NCBI GenBank assembly: GCA_032716605.1
Contig: CM064539.1
Span: 3,442,825-3,506,824 of the forward strand
Length of the DNA stretch: 64,000 nt
Source of the DNA: Paralithodes platypus
Taxonomy: Eukaryota; Arthropoda; Malacostraca; Decapoda; Lithodidae
Direction of reading: 5' to 3'
Position numbers and translations under genes: made by a program. The notes beneath the pieces are model-generated. The model saw nothing but the letters and a program-made list of their open reading frames with translations, did not search any database and was not told the origin of the DNA. Below, piece by piece: positions 23,099-33,369 of this stretch; the first letter of the stretch is position 1, and each line of letters begins with the position of its first letter.

Positions 23099-23448
23099 TT
23101 AACCCTTTATGTACAGTCGCGCTAATAAGTGATGTTTGGGCACCGATTATGTTTTGATCAGTAATTGGTACCAGCAATATTTAGGCCTACACATGATTTC
23201 TATTTTTTGAGTGAGATATACCAACATGTTCCTACACTTACCCCCCCAATTCATCATCTGACAGACATTAATACAGCACTGAGCTAACCAAACGTAATGG
23301 CATCTGGGAAATTACTTATTAGCGCGACCGTACCAGCGACGTTTGCTATGTACCATATTATTATAGCTATATTTTGGCGGGTTTATGCAGCTTAGGAAGG
23401 ATCTGTGGTAGTTACAAGGATTTATAATTGTTAGAGATCCTTCCTATT
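23099..23448 (+). mobile_element. TTAA-D MITE interrupted by TA-C
   Basis: TTAACCCTTTATGTA then, after the TA-C insertion, TACCAGCGACGTTTGCTATG continues the D left end, followed by TTAGGAAGGATCTGTGGTAG and AGAGATCCTTCCTA. The right end merges into the following LINE. Confidence 0.8.
23112..23332 (+). mobile_element. TA-C MITE, copy 2, inside TTAA-D
   Basis: TACAGTCGCGCTAATAAGTG to CTTATTAGCGCGACCGTA, flanked by a duplicated TA that lies within the GTAC of the D terminal repeat. Confidence 0.9.
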
Positions 23449-23449
23449 A

Positions 23450-24085
23450 CCAGTCTTGCTGAGGCGGCCTCCAAGAAGCTGGGTGTGCTCAATTGCCTCA
23501 AGGTTTTTGTTTACCCCTGCACAGCTTCTTGCTCTGTACGGGGCACAGTGCGTCCTTGTATTGAGTATTGTTCACGTGTGTGGGGAAGATCCTCTCACAC
23601 TGCACTCCTGGACAAGGTGGAAAGGAAGACCTTTCTTATCATTAAAGCCCGTCCACTCGCCAACTCTCTGCAGTCTCTCTCTTTCTCTTCGCCGCAATGT
23701 TGCATCTCTCTTGCTATTCTATCGCTACTACAATAATCAATGTTCCTCAGAGCTCTCCCAGTGTATACCACCTCCTCTACGTAGGGTACGTAGTATCCGT
23801 CCTGCAACACAGTCCCATCCCTACTCTGTGCAACTCTCCAACCTAAGAGTGAAACGTGACTCTCAGTCTTTCTTCTATTCAACAGCTGAGCTCTGGAACT
23901 CTCTCTCCCAGAATCAGTCTTTCCTCCTTCCTATGAGTTAAATTGCTTCAAACTCCGTGTGTCCAGGCATTTTGCTTCGAACGTCCCTTGATTTTGGCCC
24001 TGTCAATCTTTCAACTCTGGGGGAGGCACTCGCTACAGACAATTCTGCCTTTTGTCTCCCTCATTCACATAGAAAAAAAAATCTG
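23450..24085 (+). pseudogene. LINE-G 3' end, copy 2 (reverse transcriptase C-terminus and tail)
   Basis: Two frames together encode the thumb/C-terminal part of a LINE: SKKLGVLNCLK, VRPCIEYCSRVWG, HTALLDKVERK, then VKRDSQSFFYSTAELWNSLS near 23850-23910. The 3' UTR (CTGGGGGAGGCACTCGC, TGCCTTTTGTCTCCCTCAT) ends in a short A-run at about 24073. Frameshifts break it. The IEYCS...WG...ALLDKVE and LWNSL text recalls a LINE widespread in crabs and shrimps. Confidence 0.82.
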
Positions 24086-24185
24086 AGTAAAGTTAATTAG
24101 TATCAGCCAGAATAATAGAAAACGGGTGGCAATGGTACACAAGGGTTTAATCACGCAAGATTATAATTATACAAAGGCCTTTACC

Positions 24186-24289
24186 ATGTAAGAGAGAGAG
24201 AGAGAGAGTGAGAGATCTTCCCTTCTCTCCCCTTCCCTCTTCCCATCTTTCTCCTCCCTTCTTCCCTTCTTTTCCCTTCCCTCTTCCCT

Positions 24290-24338
<49 letters not shown>

Positions 24339-24365
24339 TCTTTCTCCTCCTATCTCTTTCTCTTC

Positions 24366-24428
<63 letters not shown>
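24186..24428 (+). repeat. GA then TC microsatellite block
   Basis: A short (GA)n at 24190-24215, then CTTCCC-rich DNA and (TC)n at 24292-24340 and 24370-24427. Confidence 0.9.
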
Positions 24429-24432
<4 letters not shown>

Positions 24433-24502
24433 AGCGCATTGTGTCATCAGTCGTGCTGAGCAAGATGCGGAATGTGAGAGAAAAAATACAATTTTGAAAC
24501 CT

Positions 24503-24504
<2 letters not shown>

Positions 24505-24548
<44 letters not shown>
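24505..24548 (+). repeat. GA microsatellite
   Basis: Uninterrupted (GA)n of about 42 bp, then four GGAGTACAAA-type repeats leading into repeat H. Confidence 0.95.
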
Positions 24549-24552
<4 letters not shown>

Positions 24553-24559
24553 AAGGAGT

Positions 24560-24780
24560 ACAAAGGGAGTACAAAGGAGTACAAAGGAAATCAAGCAACA
24601 ACAGATCTAGTGACCCTTCTAGGTTGCTTGTCCTCCAAAACACTGAGGATCAAGTGTCCAAACAGTGGTTTAGAGTGGGTAAGGGAACATTGGAAAGGAA
24701 ACTACTGCCCTGCCACTAACGTGGCAGGACTAGGAAGTTAGTAGGGGACATATGGGTTAGTAACTGAGGGGAGGATAAAG
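24560..24780 (+). repeat. Dispersed repeat H, copy 2
   Basis: GAAATCAAGCAACAACAGAT, CTTCTAGGTTGCTTGTCCTC and TCAAGTGTCCAAACAGTGG match copy 1 and copy 3. Confidence 0.75.
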
Positions 24781-24809
24781 TTATTCATTTACAAAGAGAG
24801 AGAGAGAGA

Positions 24810-25133
24810 GAGAAGGTGGAAAGGGAAAGCGAAACAGATTGGGACGCAGTAACTTATGTCCCAAATAACGTGATGACATCTGTAGACGAAATAACAAAGG
24901 AGTACAAAGGATATCAAGCAACAACAGGCCTAGTGACCCCTCTAGGTTGCTTGTCCTCCAAAACACGGAAGATCAAGTGTCCAAACAGTGGCTTAGAGTG
25001 GGTAAGGGAAAATTGGAAAGGGAACTACTGCCCTGGAATTAATGTCCGTGGCAGAATTAGAAAGTTAGTAGGGGACAGATGGGTTAGTAACCTGGGATTA
25101 AACAAAGATCTAAGCAATGAAACAAGCTTTTGA
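24810..25133 (+). repeat. Dispersed repeat H, copy 3, with short open frame
   Basis: The least broken H copy: 24816-25133 is open for 105 codons (VPNNVMTSVDEITKEYK ... GLNKDLSNETSF). Related words in copies 1 and 2 are interrupted, so this may be a remnant of a transposon ORF. I do not recognise the protein. Confidence 0.45.
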
Positions 25134-25598
25134 GGATGCGATTGAAACAAATAACCATATAAAACGTGAGCGTTGGTAACTGAATTTTGTTTTGTTTTGT
25201 CAGTGTTTCAAAACCCTCCAGAGAGTTTTTTGTTTTCAAAAATGAAAGATTAAGTCGTTCTGATCATAAGAAAAGGGTGTTCTATAGCCATAGGCTCTTT
25301 GAAACATTTGCTTGCAGCTATGGCCTATTAAAGTCGATGTATTTGTGTGTTTCGTATATTACAACTCAGTTTCCCCCCTAAAATTAAGGGATAGGAAAGT
25401 AGTGTGTGACGAAATATTATATTTAATCAATAATAAAGAAACCAGCACATCGTTTGTTACTCTCTTCATTTGTCCGTAGCGATTATTTGCTTTTTACAAG
25501 TATATCACAACCAAGATCTATATATACTGTAGATCTTGGACACAACTAAGCACCTCAGGAAAATGAATATGAAAATAGGATATGATTGGGACTACTCT
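25134..25598. other. No gene seen
   Basis: AT-rich, no recognised element; an open frame at 25187-25381 has no supporting signal. Confidence 0.35.
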
Positions 25599-26249
25599 TT
25601 AACCCTTTCACGCATATGACGCGATTTTGAGCCTATTAGGGATAATTTACAGCCTTTGTTACCATCAGGAGTATTTAGAAACCTTTAGTTTAGTTACTTC
25701 AACCTCTGCAGTTGTCTTTGAGTTAGCTGTGTTGAGCCTATTGGGGATACTTTAAAGCCTTTGTTACCATAAGGGGTATTTAGAAACCTTTAGTTTAGTT
25801 ACTTCAACCTCTGCAGTTGTCTTTGAGTTAGCTGTGTTGAGCCTATTGGGGATACTTTAAGACTTTGTTACCATCAGGGGTATTTAGAAACCTTTAGTTT
25901 AGTTACTTCAACCTCTGCAGTTGTCTTTGAGTTAGCTGTGTTGAGCCTATTGGGGATACTTTAAGCCTTTGTTACCATCAGGGTATTTAGAAACCTTTAG
26001 TTTAGTTACTTCAACCTCTGCAGTTGTCTTTGAGTTAGATGTGTTGAGCCTATTGGGGATACTTTAAGCCTTTGTTACCATCAGGGGTATTTAGAAACCT
26101 TTAGTTTAGTTACTTCAACCTCTGCAGTTGTCTTTGAGTTAGCTGTGGGCAGAAAACTAATTTTGGAGAGGTAATTATAAGAGTGAGAGAACTCTATTTC
26201 TTATTGCTAATCTGGCAACCTCTGCGTCATAAATGCGTGAAAGGGTTAA
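25599..26249 (+). mobile_element. TTAA-E MITE, copy 1, five internal tandem units
   Basis: TTAACCCTTTCACGCAT at 25599 and ATGCGTGAAAGGGTTAA at 26233-26249 are inverted terminal repeats. Between them a roughly 104-bp unit (TTGAGCCTATTGGGGATACT ... CTTTGAGTTAGCTGTG) is repeated five times. The same element has two units at 40012 and one at 31592. Confidence 0.93.
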
Positions 26250-26278
26250 CAACTCTTCATGATTCAAGATTCTACTAT

Positions 26279-26629
26279 TTAAGGGGAGATGGTTGCTTTT
26301 CTGGTCCCCTTTCTCCCTCGTGATAAGCCCCATTAGTTTTGAGATTATAAAACGTTTGGCCCATTAGTTTGGCGATTTTAAGACCTTTCGTCCCATTTAG
26401 TTGTCAATGTTAAGACTTTTCGTGTCCTTTAGGTGTCGATTTTTTCCTGGCGAGCGATAGCGAGCCTCTAATTTTAGAAGGAACCGGCCTTCGGCCTGGA
26501 CATTTTCTACCGAAAAATTTACAAATTTATCTTGAAAGGGGGTCTAGGGGTTGTATTTCTAAGCTTGATGGAGGTCTAGCGAGGAAACTAAAAAATAAAT
26601 AGTCCAAAAACCAAGCACTACCTCTTTAA
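26279..26629 (+). mobile_element. TTAA-A MITE, copy 5
   Basis: TTAAGGGGAGATGG to CTACCTCTTTAA, with GGCGAGCGATAGCGAGCC, hairpin CCGGCCTTCGGCC and ACATTTTCTACCGAAAAAT. Confidence 0.88.
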
Positions 26630-27175
26630 CCTGAACATGGTGCGTCTACCTCAGACAGTTCTATATAAGAGTGTGGGAAGTGGTGGGTGTGGTGATATGA
26701 CCGTGATCCAGCAACTCAAACAGCTGGGCCTCTAATTTGTTGACACGGTGGCCCCCGCTCGTTAGTTCCCACCACCCTCACGTACCCTCCTCACTAGAGA
26801 CCCTTCAGTAACAGAGATCGGCCAACCTCCACCATATAGATGCTCTGTCAGCGTACAATGACACACTTTTCACTGTATTGTGGCTAACATTAATTCTTTA
26901 TGAATATAACTAAATATCGCTACTTCTGTTTTATAATTGCAACACTAAACTAGCGTCCAGAGATGAAGATGGTTGATCTCTCTGGCTTTAGGATCTCCTT
27001 CACCTTCGCTCTCTCTACTCTTTTTCTTGGTATAATTTGATTGTCTCCGCCAGAATTTAGCTATTTGATTGGATCTGTATATATGTTTAGGCCTCTTGCT
27101 CTTGACCTCTAGTTAGGTTATGTTTGTTAGAATTTTGGTGTTTGATTTATTATATCAGCTTGAAAAGTTTTTCTG
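26630..27175. other. No gene seen
   Basis: A TATATAAG at about 26672 lacks a good initiator at the usual distance. No coding frame or repeat recognised. Confidence 0.35.
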
Positions 27176-27177
27176 GG

Positions 27178-27330
27178 ATACAGCCGGCGGTTACCATCTC
27201 CCCATGAGCAAGGGGGATGGGTAATGGTCTCTGGTAGACTAAAGAAAGCCAAGCGCTTGTGAATCCTCGAAGGAAGAGATACGGGCGCTATATAAGTAAC
27301 CAGAAGATTATTATTATTATTATTATTACA
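27178..27330 (+). mobile_element. L2/SINE-like 3' tail with ATT repeats
   Basis: GCCAAGCGCTTGTGAATCCT, ATACGGGCGCTATATAAGTA then (ATT)n at 27308-27328. The GGCGCTATATAA plus ATT-repeat ending is typical of L2-clade LINEs and SINEs with L2 tails. No body is recognisable. Confidence 0.6.
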
Positions 27331-27590
27331 TTCTTTAGTGTGATGACCTTTTTCTCTTGTGCTCTAATTTGATATTATTTTCCAGAATTAATGCTTTAAT
27401 CTGAGAGTAGAATCCATTTAGGAATTTATTGAATTTTGTTGTTTATTGAGAAACTGTCTTTACTTGTGAAAGAAATAGGGAAATGCAATATAGCTGTTGT
27501 TACTGTAATGGGTTGTTCTTTAGGGTGGAGGAGCTATTGTAAATGCTTGCCAATGTTGGAGACAGAACATTTGGTATTAAAACCACTGGC
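27331..27590. other. No gene seen
   Basis: A short open frame from 27436 runs into the following retroposon and has no independent support. Confidence 0.35.
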
Positions 27591-27600
27591 GAAAAGGGGT

Positions 27601-27978
27601 GGATGGAACTTGTTAGCCTTGGTCGGCAACCCATCTAGAGGAGACAACCTTATAAAAATCCAGGTGGATGGGACCCGTCAGCCTTGGTCGGCAACCTGTC
27701 TAGGGGAGTAAACCTGATACAAATCAGTACTGCTTACTTAAGGGTGAAGCAGGATAGTGGATGGACTAGCCGAAAACCACTGTAGAAAAATAGTGCTAAA
27801 AAGATAAATAGAGGGCCTTGGGGTCGGTCAGGTCCTAAATTGTGTGGCAATACTGTAAATCCTTCAGTAAACTGGCTCGGGTTGTCCCTCTTACAGGTGA
27901 TAGGTCCACTTGGGGGCCTTCTGTGTATGGCCACCCTCATTAAGGGGAGTAAGGCGTCCGGCAATAGATAGATAGATA
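27601..27978 (+). mobile_element. GATA-tailed retroposon with 10-bp target duplication
   Basis: Flanked by GAAAAGGGGT at 27591-27600 and 27979-27988. The 3' tail is AATAGATAGATAGATA. The 5' part has two tandem versions of a roughly 63-bp block (both contain AGCCTTGGTCGGCAACC). This looks like a 5'-truncated LINE 3' end or a SINE. It sits in the decayed Penelope-like element. Confidence 0.8.
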
Positions 27979-28440
27979 GAAAAGGGGTCTCTCTAAGACA
28001 TTTTTATTCAGAGTCAAGGCTATGGTAATGTGAACACAATGGGAAGGCTCTCGTGACTAGTGTAGACATGAGATGTATCTTGTGTGACATCGGAATGGAA
28101 GAGGAAAATTTAGTATTTAGGCCGGTATATGTAGGCATTTCTATGAATGAATGTAGAGAAGTTGTTATTAGAGTGATCAATTATGTTGACAAGGAAAGGT
28201 AGGCGACCATTGGATTCAACTTTGGAGGTGAATTCAATATTGTTATGCTTTGAATTATGGTGGGCTAGGAGTTTTGGGATGTGATCTTTGTCCCTGATGC
28301 AAGAAATGTGTCATCAACATGCTGGTGGTAGATCAAAGGTTTATTAGAGCAGTTATTTTGCCACTGTTCTTCATGCTGGGCAAGGAAGGCACCAACGAGG
28401 TCTTGTCCATGGGAAGCGAGGCAATTAGTTAATATACAAC
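27979..28440 (-). pseudogene. Penelope-like element reverse transcriptase remnant
   Basis: Minus strand encodes HVDDTFLASGTK near 28310, then after a shift HNSKHNNIEFTSKVESNGRL and PFLVNIIDHS, FIHRNAYI near 28140-28160. The order (VDDTF, then about 30 residues, IxFTxExExxGxLPFLD, then a YRKPTxTG-like motif) is that of Penelope-like reverse transcriptases, with several substitutions and shifts. N-terminal and GIY-YIG parts are not seen. Confidence 0.75.
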
Positions 28441-28873
28441 GACAACGGTATGGATTTGCAGCACTACAACTCTACCTATTGTATGATATATTACACCACA
28501 AGTCTAGGTCAACTGAAGAGGAGCTCCTGGGTAATGTGGTCCGTGGTGGTTTGGGAAGGCTGGTTGATACTCCATTGCACCACAGGCAGGGGTTCAGGCC
28601 AGTCTCTTTGTTGGCTCTGAATCATCGTAGCTCATAAGGTGTTATCCAGGGAATAATGTGACCTCTCGCATATCCCGTTCCCTTCGGGGTGGTAGGGGGA
28701 GGTGAGAGTGATTCGATAGCAAATGAGTTCAGCAAATGCAGACCATGTCAGCCTGACGCACTCCCACCCTTGATAGCTCTATGTGGCCGTAGGGATACCG
28801 AAGGGTGAGATGACGTGTCTGAGGAGGGCCTTGGCAGTGTTTTTGACGTCAAGGCAATAGATAGATAGATTAC
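28441..28873 (+). mobile_element. Second GATA-tailed LINE 3' end
   Basis: GC-richer block ending GGCAGTGTTTTTGACGTCAA then GGCAATAGATAGATAGATTA. The tail type matches the 27601 retroposon (both read GGCAATAGATAGATAGAT) but the bodies differ. I could not find a target duplication. Confidence 0.5.
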
Positions 28874-29429
28874 TGTATAAACTGTGTGGTCCAGCTGGTA
28901 CAGGAGTGATAACGTATGAAGTACTGATCAATTTGCCAGATTATTAGCACCACCTTTGAGAGCAGGAAGAGGCCAGTGGTTGAAAAGAAAAACAGAATAT
29001 AATAGATTATCAATTTGCAACATATATGAGTGAATGAGAAATGTAGAGAGGAAAGGGAGGGAAACACGAGCAATCAATGATATAAAAATGATTATAAAAA
29101 GTGTATAATAGTAGACATTGAATAGGATGTAAAAAGGAAATGCCGGAAAGAACAAAAGGTCTGCAAAGGAAAAGGAAGAAGAATAAGAAAGTAATGATAT
29201 TATATATGTAGCAGTAAAAGAGGAGGAGCATGAAGAAAAGAGAAAATAAAGAAAATTAAGAAGGAAGTATAACATGAAAAATACATTTGTAAATATAGGA
29301 GAAGGTTTTTGAAGGAGGGAAGTCACACGAAATACAGTTATATAGAGAGGAAGAAAGAATGGAAACCCAATAAATAAATTGATAAAATGAGAATAAGGTA
29401 TTAGAAGGAAATAATAAACAAAGGTGAAA
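28874..29429. other. No gene seen; purine/AT-rich
   Basis: Plus strand is rich in A and G; minus-strand open frames are hydrophobic by composition and lack start context or motifs. Confidence 0.4.
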
Positions 29430-29894
29430 TTAACCCCTACTGTACCAGAGGGTATTTACCATTAATGTACCCTCCAGTACCCAGCAATGTGGCCAAAATG
29501 GCTTTAGACGCGAGAGAAAACGCCCTTCCACCTCAAAAGATGGAGGAATACTGACCCTCCTAGTTAGTGAAAATATTACTTCAGAGGATATCAACCCTAT
29601 TGGATTATTAAGCCAGCACACTGTAAGTCATGAATATTGTCAGGACTGGAGCCTTTCTGCGAAAACTCCAGTGTTGTCCCCTCCTAGCCTGTGGGAGCTT
29701 GGATATAAGCTGAGAAGTGTTGCCAAGGTCTCAGAGCAGTGCTAACAAGTTGTGGTACCAGGCACCGATCGATACGATACGATACGGGTAGTTAGAAGGA
29801 CCGCACATTATGGACGAACGTCATCTGTCGCTGGTACTGACGGGTTACTTTTTTACTGTCGGCCAACGTACGTCGCTGGGACAGTAGGTGTTAA
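29430..29894 (+). mobile_element. TTAA-J MITE, copy 3, with internal insertion
   Basis: TTAACCCCTACTGTACCAGA to CTGGGACAGTAGGTGTTAA. About 140 bp longer than copy 1, with extra sequence near 29567-29690 and a small GATAC repeat at 29772-29788. Confidence 0.85.
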
Positions 29895-30179
29895 GGAAGG
29901 AGGAATAGGGAAAACGGGGATGAAGCAAAGGAAAACACGAGAAATAATGTCTTTTAGGAGGATGAAAAGGTTTTGAAGGACAAAAAACACTTGGAATAAA
30001 GTTATAAATGGTTAAAGAAGTCTGACCCGGGCGAGGGGGAGAATATGCAAATGACGTGCTGCTGAAGCCTCACATCCTGCCGCCTCAGTAAACCCGAGAA
30101 TTTCACGAGCCCCCCATGGTGAAGAGAGAGGCAAGAGATAGTACTACAGGTTTGCTGCTTATCTCTCTTTCTCTTATTT

Positions 30180-30315
30180 AACTGTCTTGATAGCCTAATG
30201 CATAGTGCGCGGAATTTCGATGTAAATATCCTGGGTTCGAGTCCTCTGAGTGCCACATGTATTTGTTTATTTCATTAATTGAGTTTAGATGTGAAGTTGG
30301 TTGGTGTAAAAACAT
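30180..30315 (+). ncRNA. tRNA-derived SINE, copy 1
   Basis: Box-A-like GATAGCCTAATGCATAGTG and box-B-like GGGTTCGAGTCCTCTGAG, then a non-tRNA tail ATTTCATTAATTGAGTTTAG shared with the copy at 46005-46125. The shared tRNA-unrelated body shows it is a SINE, not a tRNA gene. Confidence 0.75.
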
Positions 30316-30346
30316 AATAATTTAAAGCTGAAGAAATGAATATTCA

Positions 30347-30532
30347 CTATAGGTAGCGCCAGCGAACTTGGCAATAACCTGGACCCCTTAACTTCTTATA
30401 ACTCAAAATGAATGAAAGCAATCGGGCTGAAATTTCTATCATTTGGGAAGAGTCCACCAGGAAATAGGTGTGGACATTTATAGCCAGTTTGCTCAAGGTC
30501 ACACCAAGGTCACACGTAACTTAAAATATTAT
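30347..30532 (+). mobile_element. F foldback MITE, copy 2, right end missing
   Basis: CACTATAGGTAGCGCCAGCG, ACTTGGCAATAACCTGGACC, ATTTGGGAAGAGTCCACCAG. The right terminal arm is absent. Confidence 0.75.
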
Positions 30533-30734
30533 AATTTAATTTAACGAAAGAACGGATAATATATATATATACGAGAAACACATCTATTTGCCCTCTCGGC
30601 ACCAATTCAACCTTTTTTCAAGACGGTGCGAGGGTGAAGCGTGTCTTAAGAATTTCTTCCTAATTAAGTTTCAGGAGCTCAGACCCAGAGACAAACTGAT
30701 TTCTGGCCACTCAACACTTTGGGTGGGGTGGGGA

Positions 30735-31090
30735 CTTACGGGGGGTCACCGGCTTTTTTTATCTCTCTCTCCTTTTCTCTCTTTCCCTGGCTTGTATCCA
30801 TTCGGCCCCATTCAGCCTACTGTTTTAAGACGTTTACCCCCATCCGCAAGCCAGCATATATAAAAAAAAATTGACAGCAAGCTAAATTTGTACATTTTTC
30901 GATAGAAAAAATTCTCCGGCGAAGCCGAATTTCTCCATACAATGCTGGTTCGCTATAGCTCGCCAGGAAGAAATCGACACCTGGATGGGGATAAACGTTT
31001 TAAAACAGTTGGCTGAATGGGGCCGAATGGATACAAGCCAGGGAAAGAGAGAATAGGAGAGAAAGATAAAATAAGCCGGTGACTCCCCTT
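30735..31090 (+). mobile_element. TTAA-B foldback MITE, copy 6
   Basis: Outer ends GGGGGTCACCGGC and GCCGGTGACTCCCCTTGAA are inverted; arms and hairpin (CTCCGGCGAAGCCGAA) are present. The TTAA is mutated at both sides. Confidence 0.85.
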
Positions 31091-31230
31091 GAATTAATGT
31101 GTGTCTCTATTTAGCTTAAATTTGATTTTATCCACTAGACTAAAATTGTATATGGTGTGAAAGTTGGAAACCTCTTTGGAAGGGATTAGATTGCATTAAT
31201 ATATATTTTATTTAAAGGGATTAGAATGTA

Positions 31231-31444
31231 TTAACCCTTTCAAGCTCCAATACGCATTTCTGTTTTGTTTTCTGGTAATTATTAGACGATTTTATTCAGA
31301 TTAGGAAGGGTATATGGAAGTCAGAGGGTTGATTGAGAAAGTCTTTACCCTTTAAATACCCACAGATCCTTCCTAAGCTGCATAAAACCGTCTAATGATA
31401 GCCAAAATATACTGCTAAAACGCGTCAGAGCTTCAAAGGGTTAA
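31231..31444 (+). mobile_element. TTAA-D MITE, copy 2, complete
   Basis: TTAACCCTTTCAAGCTCCAA to GAGCTTCAAAGGGTTAA (214 bp), with the mirrored halves ATTAGACGATTTTATTCAG and CTGCATAAAACCGTCTAAT. Confidence 0.9.
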
Positions 31445-31591
31445 TATATTTGTATTTGAAGGGATTAGATTGTATTTATATATTTGTATTTGGGGGCAGG
31501 GGGTGGGGGGGGGGGGAGTGCTAAACTGTGCCATGATAATATAAATGTAGGCGAGATAATACAATATTCCACTTGCAGTATTATGTGGTGG

Positions 31592-31824
31592 TTAACCCTT
31601 TCACGCATTTATGACGTAGAGGTTGCCAGATTTGCAATAAGAAATAGAGTTCTCTCACTTATAATTACCTCTCCAAAATTAGTTTTCTGCCCACAGCTAA
31701 ATCAAAGACTACTGCAGAGGTTGAAGTAACTAAACTAAAGGCTTCTAAATACCCCTGATGGTAACAAAGGCTTTAATGTATCCCCAATAGGCTCAAAATC
31801 GCGTCATATGTCGGAGAGGGTTAA
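31592..31824 (-). mobile_element. TTAA-E MITE, copy 3, single internal unit
   Basis: TTAACCCTTTCACGCATTTA to TATGTCGGAGAGGGTTAA, 233 bp. This is the unexpanded form of the element at 25599 and 40012. Its right TTAA is shared with the next D fragment. Confidence 0.9.
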
Positions 31825-31971
31825 GAAGGGTCGGTGGTAGTTAACAGGGTTGTTTGAGATTGTTAGAAGCCTTATTATTGCTAGAAGTCCGTCCTAAGCT
31901 AAGCTGAGTAAAATCGTCTAATACTTGCCAGAATATGATGAAAAGGACATCCCTGGTACTGAAGTGGTTAA
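31821..31971 (+). mobile_element. TTAA-D MITE right part
   Basis: GGTCGGTGGTAGTTAACAGG through AAAATCGTCTAATACTTGCC to CCCTGGTACTGAAGTGGTTA. The left part is missing at the junction with TTAA-E. Confidence 0.8.
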
Positions 31972-32173
31972 GCCGGCATCACACGAGCGCTTTTTCCCTC
32001 AACACTGGTCTGGCAGCTTCTGAGGTCAACATTTAAAATATTTCGGTTCACCTAAATTCATCTACCATCTGTCTAGTTTCCGACACCAGTGCAAAATATT
32101 CCACAGATGTTGTCAGAAAATTGTTGATCATAGAATGTTGACTATAAGAGCTCTCGTGTGATACCGGCTTTAG
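31968..32173 (+). mobile_element. TTAA-K MITE, copy 3
   Basis: TTAAGCCGGCATCACACGAG to CTCGTGTGATACCGGCTTTA. It shares its left TTAA with the D fragment; the right TTAA is TTTA. Confidence 0.88.
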
Positions 32174-32227
32174 TGTAGGAAATTGTTGATGATGGTGTCA
32201 CGGGAGGGTTTCTAAATTATGTCATTT

Positions 32228-32556
32228 AGGCCCACCTCGCTTTTTGGTGATCTTTCTCTCCCTCTCTCTTTGGCTTGTATCCATTCAGCCCCATTCAGCC
32301 TACTGTTTTAAGACGTTTACCCCCATCCAGGTGTCAATATTTTCCTGGCGAGCGGTAGCGAGCCAGTATATATGTATTTTTGTTTTGACAGCAAGGTAAA
32401 TTTGTACATTTTTCGATAGAAAAATTTCTCCGGCGAAGCCGGATTTCTCCATACAATGCTGGCTCGCTATCGTTTGCCAGGAAGAATTCGACACCTGGAT
32501 GGGGATAAACGTCTTAAAACAGTTGGCTGAATGGGGCCGATTGGATACAAGCCAGA
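32228..32556 (+). mobile_element. TTAA-B foldback MITE, copy 7
   Basis: Starts AGGCCCACCTCGC without TTAA; both arms and hairpin TCCGGCGAAGCCGGA intact; ends at GATACAAGCCAGAG, where an F fragment (32563-32660, GGGAAGAGTCGGCCGGG) follows. Confidence 0.85.
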
Positions 32557-32687
32557 GTTGGGAAGAGTCGGCCGGGGAAAAGGTGCAGAAATGTACAACC
32601 CGTTTGCTCTAGCCCTTAATGAATTACAGAGGTTAAGGTTTCACGATTTCTAGCCTACCTATAAGGAATGGACTATAGGCTACTATA

Positions 32688-32903
32688 AACCTTTGAGTAC
32701 CAGCGACGTGTGTTATATATTATTCTAGCATTATTTAGACGACATTATGCAGCTTAGGAAGGATCTGTGGTTGTTAAAGGGGTTGGTTGAGATAGTCTGA
32801 AGTCATAGAGTATTTGCTAGAGATCCTTCCTAAGCTGAATAAAATCGTCTAATAGTTGCCAGAATATGATGACAAGGACGTCCTTGGTGTTGCACGGGAT
32901 AAA
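32688..32903 (+). mobile_element. TTAA-D MITE, copy 4
   Basis: TTTGAGTACCAGCGACGTGT, CAGCTTAGGAAGGATCTGTG, CTGAATAAAATCGTCTAATA, ACGTCCTTGGTGTTG. Outer TTAA motifs are mutated. Confidence 0.85.
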
Positions 32904-32930
32904 TGCTTCAGAATTTGTCTTTAAGGGGGG

Positions 32931-33289
32931 GATGGGCCGCTTTTCTGGACCACTTTCTCCCTCGTGTATAGCCCCATTAATTTTCAGATGTTAATATGTT
33001 TGCCCCATTAGTTAGTCGACTTTAAGACCTTTCGCCCCATTTCTTCATCAATATTTAGACCTTTCGTGCTATTTAGGTGTCGATTTTGTCCTGGCGAACG
33101 ATAGTGAGCCTGTAATGTTGGAAGAACCGGCCTTCGGCCGGAACATTTTTCTGCCAAAAAATGTACAAATTAATCTAGAAAGGGGATCTAATGGATGTTT
33201 TTTTTAATTTGATGGAGGTCTAGGGAGGAAACTAGAAAAATAATTAATACATGCATAAATCGCCGAAAAAGTGAACCATCTCCCCTTAA
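32931..33289 (+). mobile_element. TTAA-A MITE, copy 6, complete
   Basis: TTAAGGGGGGGATGG to CCATCTCCCCTTAA, 359 bp, with hairpin CCGGCCTTCGGCCGG and ACATTTTTCTGCCAAAAAAT. Confidence 0.9.
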
Positions 33290-33369
33290 AGGTTCATAGA
33301 TTCAAAATGGTGTTACGTTATACATGTTCGCGACTGTACGGAAGATAGGTAAGGCAAGGCAGGGCAGTG

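Larger units (their letters stand above)
21739..23101 (+). repeat. Three copies of repeat N alternating with TTAA-B
   Basis: Repeat N (about 205 bp, beginning GCGGTAGAAACTCGAACAGA and ending GGTGTTGGGGCTG..TTA) occurs at 21739-22043, 22336-22540 and 22894-23101, with TTAA-B elements between. This is an N+B tandem duplication. Copy 1 is split by TTAA-K. N has no coding signal I recognise. Confidence 0.8.

Noticed and set aside
26665..26710. Promoter at TATATAAG near 26672
   Set aside because: No initiator at 25-35 bp and no following ORF or splice donor.
30180..30260. Functional tRNA gene
   Set aside because: Box A/B-like text is present but the acceptor and anticodon stems do not pair, and the same non-tRNA tail follows the copy at 46005.
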